This document shows, in pieces, positions 62,099 through 64,000 of a stretch of 64,000 nt of DNA. The notes below the pieces were generated by a model that saw only the letters and a list, made by a program, of their open reading frames with translations, did no database searches and had not been told where the DNA came from. The DNA lies in assembly GCF_030643905.1 (NCBI RefSeq), contig NZ_CP121446.1, positions 62,001 through 126,000 on the forward strand, given 5' to 3'. Each line of letters starts with the position of its first letter. The first letter of the stretch is position 1. The translations under genes were made by a program, and so were the position numbers. This stretch comes from Flavobacterium sp. IMCC34852 (GTDB taxonomy: Bacteria; Bacteroidota; Bacteroidia; Flavobacteriales; Flavobacteriaceae).

Positions 62099-62428
62099 AT
62101 GAAAAAAGTATTTTTAATTCTTGCTTTTATGTTGGGCGCAACCAGCATGAATGCTCAAGAGAAAAAAGCTGCAGCCAAAGAACCCGTAATTGTAGAAGTG
62201 GCTTGCGGACAATGTATGTTTGGCATGAAAGAAATCAAAAAAGGATGTGATTTGGCCGCCATGGTTGACGGCAAACCTTACTTTGTGGAAGGCACAAAAT
62301 TAGATGACCACGGCGATGCCCATGCTGCTGACGGATTTTGTTCAGCGGTAAGAAAAGCTGAAGTAGTTGGGGAATTAAAAAACAATGTATTTGTGGTAAC
62401 AGAATTCAAATTACTTCCGAGAAAATAA
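62099..62428 (+). CDS. DUF6370-family exported protein
   Basis: Periplasmic protein of 109 residues with a signal peptide at about 1-19 (ends MNAQ). The mature part has EVACGQCMFGMKEIKKGCDL, then DDHGDAHAADGFCSA: four Cys plus several His that could bind a metal. I associate this pattern with DUF6370. It follows purT by 3 nt. Function is unknown; metal or heme handling is a guess. Confidence 0.8.
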   Translation: MKKVFLILAFMLGATSMNAQEKKAAAKEPVIVEVACGQCMFGMKEIKKGCDLAAMVDGKPYFVEGTKLDDHGDAHAADGFCSAVRKAEVVGELKNNVFVVTEFKLLPRK

Positions 62429-62438
62429 AAACTAACTC

Positions 62439-63014
62439 TTGGCGCAAATCCTTGATAATATTTCAAAAATAGTAACTCTTTCTCCCGAGGAAGAGTTGCT
62501 TTTTTTATCTAAAATCGAAATCAAACACTTCAAAGCCAAATCCATTCTTCTCAATGCAGGTGAAGTCTGTAAACATTCTTATTTCGTCAACTCCGGTTTA
62601 CTCAGAAGCTTTACCATCAATGATAATATTGTTGAACACGTTTTGAGTTTTGCCTGCGAAGGTTGGTGGATTGGTGACATGTACAGCTTGCTTTCCCAAA
62701 AACCCGGCAATCTTTTTATCGAAGTTTTAGAAGATGCCGAAGTGGTTTTACTCTCCAAAGAAAACCAAGAAGAACTCTACCACTTAATCCCAAAACTGGA
62801 ACGTTTTTTCAGAATCATAGTCGAAAACTCCTTGGTGGCTTACCAAGAAAGATTGATGGACAATTTGAGCTTATCAGCCGAAGAACGCTTTGATAAATTC
62901 TGCAAAAAATACCCAACACTTATTCAAAAAGTGCCTCAAAAACAAATCGCTTCCTTTATTGGCGTAACGCCTGAATTCTTTAGTAAGATGAAAGCGCGAA
63001 TGTTGAAAAAGTAA
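62439..63014 (+). CDS. Crp/Fnr-family transcriptional regulator
   Basis: It has 191 residues from a TTG start at 62439. The cyclic nucleotide-binding-like beta-roll lies at about 15-120 (KSILLNAGEVCKHSYFVNSG and FACEGWWIGDMYSLL). The C-terminal winged helix is PQKQIASFIGVTPEFFSKMK, where the HTH is shorter than in Crp and typical of Bacteroidota Crp-like regulators. There is no N-terminal Cys cluster, so it is not an oxygen-sensing Fnr. Its effector is unknown. A palindrome upstream of the next gene may be its operator. Confidence 0.9.
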   Translation: MAQILDNISKIVTLSPEEELLFLSKIEIKHFKAKSILLNAGEVCKHSYFVNSGLLRSFTINDNIVEHVLSFACEGWWIGDMYSLLSQKPGNLFIEVLEDAEVVLLSKENQEELYHLIPKLERFFRIIVENSLVAYQERLMDNLSLSAEERFDKFCKKYPTLIQKVPQKQIASFIGVTPEFFSKMKARMLKK

Positions 63015-63085
63015 TCTTATTTCATTCTGAACACTACCAACTGTCCTGAAGCTTCGGGACTGAAAACTTCTTTCTTAATCTACAT

Positions 63086-63119
63086 TAAGTGCTTACGTCA
63101 CTTAGCGGTTGTAAATTTG
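63086..63119 (+). promoter_or_regulatory. Palindromic operator-like site and -7 box upstream of pirin
   Basis: TAAGTG, a 7-nt spacer, then CACTTA (63086-63104), a perfect inverted repeat with GTG/CAC cores as in Crp-type sites. It is followed 7 nt later by TAAATTTG (63112-63119), a -7 match. The site lies where an activator or repressor next to the polymerase could bind. Confidence 0.55.
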
Positions 63120-63148
63120 TATCATAATAATTAGTAAATTTATACATT

Positions 63149-63865
63149 ATGAAAAATACAATTTTGCACAAAGCCAATACAAGAGGACATGCCAATCACG
63201 GTTGGTTAAATGCCCATCATACTTTTAGTTTTGCAAGCTATTATAATCCCGATAGAGTTCAGTTTGGTGTCTTAAGAGTTTTAAACGATGATATTGTTGC
63301 CGGCGGCATGGGCTTCGGAACGCATCCTCACGATAACATGGAAATTATCACCATTCCGTTGGAAGGCGATTTGGCGCACAAAGACAGCATGGGCAATACC
63401 GAAGTAATCAAATTTGGCGACGTTCAAGTGATGAGTGCCGGAACCGGAATCCAACACTCTGAGTTCAATCCGAATGCGGACAAACAAACCAATTTATTAC
63501 AAATTTGGCTGTTTCCGAAATACAGAAATGTAGAACCGCGTTACCAACAAATAACTCTAGACACTACCGATCGTCACAATAAATTACAACAAATTCTTTC
63601 GCCTAATGCAGATGATGCCGGGGTTTGGATTCACCAAGACGCTTGGTTTCACATGGGTAATTTGGACAAAGGAATTGCTTTGGACTACAACCGCAAAAAA
63701 GAAGGCAACGGACTTTACGTATTCGTAATCAAAGGAAACGTAAAAGTAAACGGTCAGGAATTAGAACAACGCGACGGCTTGGGTATAACTGATTTCGAAA
63801 AAGTAACGTTCGAAGCTACAACCGATGCTGAAATTCTTTTAATGGAAGTTCCAATGATTCAATAA
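63149..63865 (+). CDS. Pirin family protein
   Basis: Bicupin iron protein of 238 residues. The N-terminal cupin carries metal ligands in GFGTHPHDNMEIITIPLEG (two His) and later AGTGIQHSEFNPN (His, Glu). The start ANTRGHANHGWLNAHHTFSF is classic for pirins. Some members have quercetin dioxygenase activity, others are regulators; which applies here is unknown. It lies 134 nt after the Crp/Fnr gene. Confidence 0.93.
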   Translation: MKNTILHKANTRGHANHGWLNAHHTFSFASYYNPDRVQFGVLRVLNDDIVAGGMGFGTHPHDNMEIITIPLEGDLAHKDSMGNTEVIKFGDVQVMSAGTGIQHSEFNPNADKQTNLLQIWLFPKYRNVEPRYQQITLDTTDRHNKLQQILSPNADDAGVWIHQDAWFHMGNLDKGIALDYNRKKEGNGLYVFVIKGNVKVNGQELEQRDGLGITDFEKVTFEATTDAEILLMEVPMIQ

Positions 63866-63925
63866 ATACAAGAAGGCAGACTGCGGATTTAGACTGAAGT
63901 TTGCCTTTCTTTAAATTAAAAAATT

Positions 63926-64000
63926 ATGAGCACAGAAGTACAACTTAAAATCGATGGAAATAAAGGTTTTTTTTACATTGATGTTGATGGTAAACACGAA
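63926..64000 (+). CDS. 5' end of a probable small GNAT-type acetyltransferase (partial)
   Basis: Only 25 codons are visible: MSTEVQLKIDGNKGFFYIDV then DGKHE. The pattern 'KGFFYIDVDGK-' resembles the start of short YjdJ-type N-acetyltransferases, which begin with a strand containing GxFYIE-DG. The gene runs off the right edge, so the call is tentative. Confidence 0.45.
   Translation, partial: MSTEVQLKIDGNKGFFYIDVDGKHE

Overview
The window is a stretch of an AT-rich Bacteroidota chromosome, almost certainly a Flavobacterium or a close relative. Evidence: the gliding genes gldB and gldC; a type IX secretion (T9SS) Plug protein and a secreted lipase-like protein with a T9SS type A sorting tail; SusD-free but typically flavobacterial families (DUF5916, DUF6702, DUF6370, DUF6671, carboxypeptidase-regulatory-like proteins); A-rich translation starts without Shine-Dalgarno motifs; and promoters of the Bacteroidota type (TTG/TTTG about 19-21 nt before TAnnTTTG). 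No prophage, CRISPR array or insertion sequence was seen. Most of the window is ordinary core genome.

Layout. 1-13.7 kb (minus strand): the division and cell wall (dcw) cluster, transcribed mraZ-rsmH-ftsL-ftsI-murE-mraY-murD-ftsW-murG-(63-aa membrane protein)-murC-ftsQ-ftsA, with ftsA running off the left edge. A clear MraZ operator (four TGGTA repeats) sits upstream of mraZ and shows that mraZ starts at an internal TTG. 14-18.4 kb: alpha/beta hydrolase, engB, gldC/gldB, nadE and a LuxR-type response regulator. 18.4-24.2 kb: dnaG (zinc ligands missing), an ECF sigma factor/membrane anti-sigma-like/outer-membrane protein set, and a polyprenyl synthase. 24.3-34.7 kb: lipoprotein, rlmN, O-methyltransferase, PAP2, tatA, M1 peptidase, DUF6702, two tandem paralogues, pepE, tRNA-Gly(TCC) with a duplicated tail, GNAT and an L,D-transpeptidase-like protein. 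34.9-40.3 kb: DUF5916 protein, gpmI, CoA hydrolase/transferase. 40.4-45.5 kb: TetR-ABC-HlyD-TolC export operon, in which the ABC ATPase site is strongly degenerate. 45.5-50 kb: a CbbR-like LysR gene divergent from a 59-aa membrane protein, a 95-aa protein, DUF6671 and Sua5, then a relic of a beta-carbonic anhydrase and an SbtA-type bicarbonate permease. 50-64 kb: map, a methyltransferase, a frameshifted T9SS Plug gene, apaG, pruA, the T9SS lipase-like gene, rsmG, a fatty acid desaturase, an aminotransferase, purT, DUF6370, a Crp/Fnr regulator, pirin, and the start of a GNAT-like gene.

Most interesting points: (1) the putative inorganic-carbon locus at 45.5-50 kb, where a carbonic anhydrase has decayed beside an apparently intact SbtA and a bicarbonate-using enzyme (Sua5) lies just upstream; (2) an ABC exporter whose Q-loop, signature, Walker B/catalytic acid and H-loop all depart from consensus; (3) a single-base frameshift in the Plug gene; (4) the MraZ operator, TetR-type and Crp-type palindromes; (5) a two-copy intergenic element with conserved ends and variable central hairpins, and heptamer tandem repeats between genes; (6) DnaG lacking all four zinc ligands. 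All functional calls come from reading the sequence and remembered family features; no database search was run.
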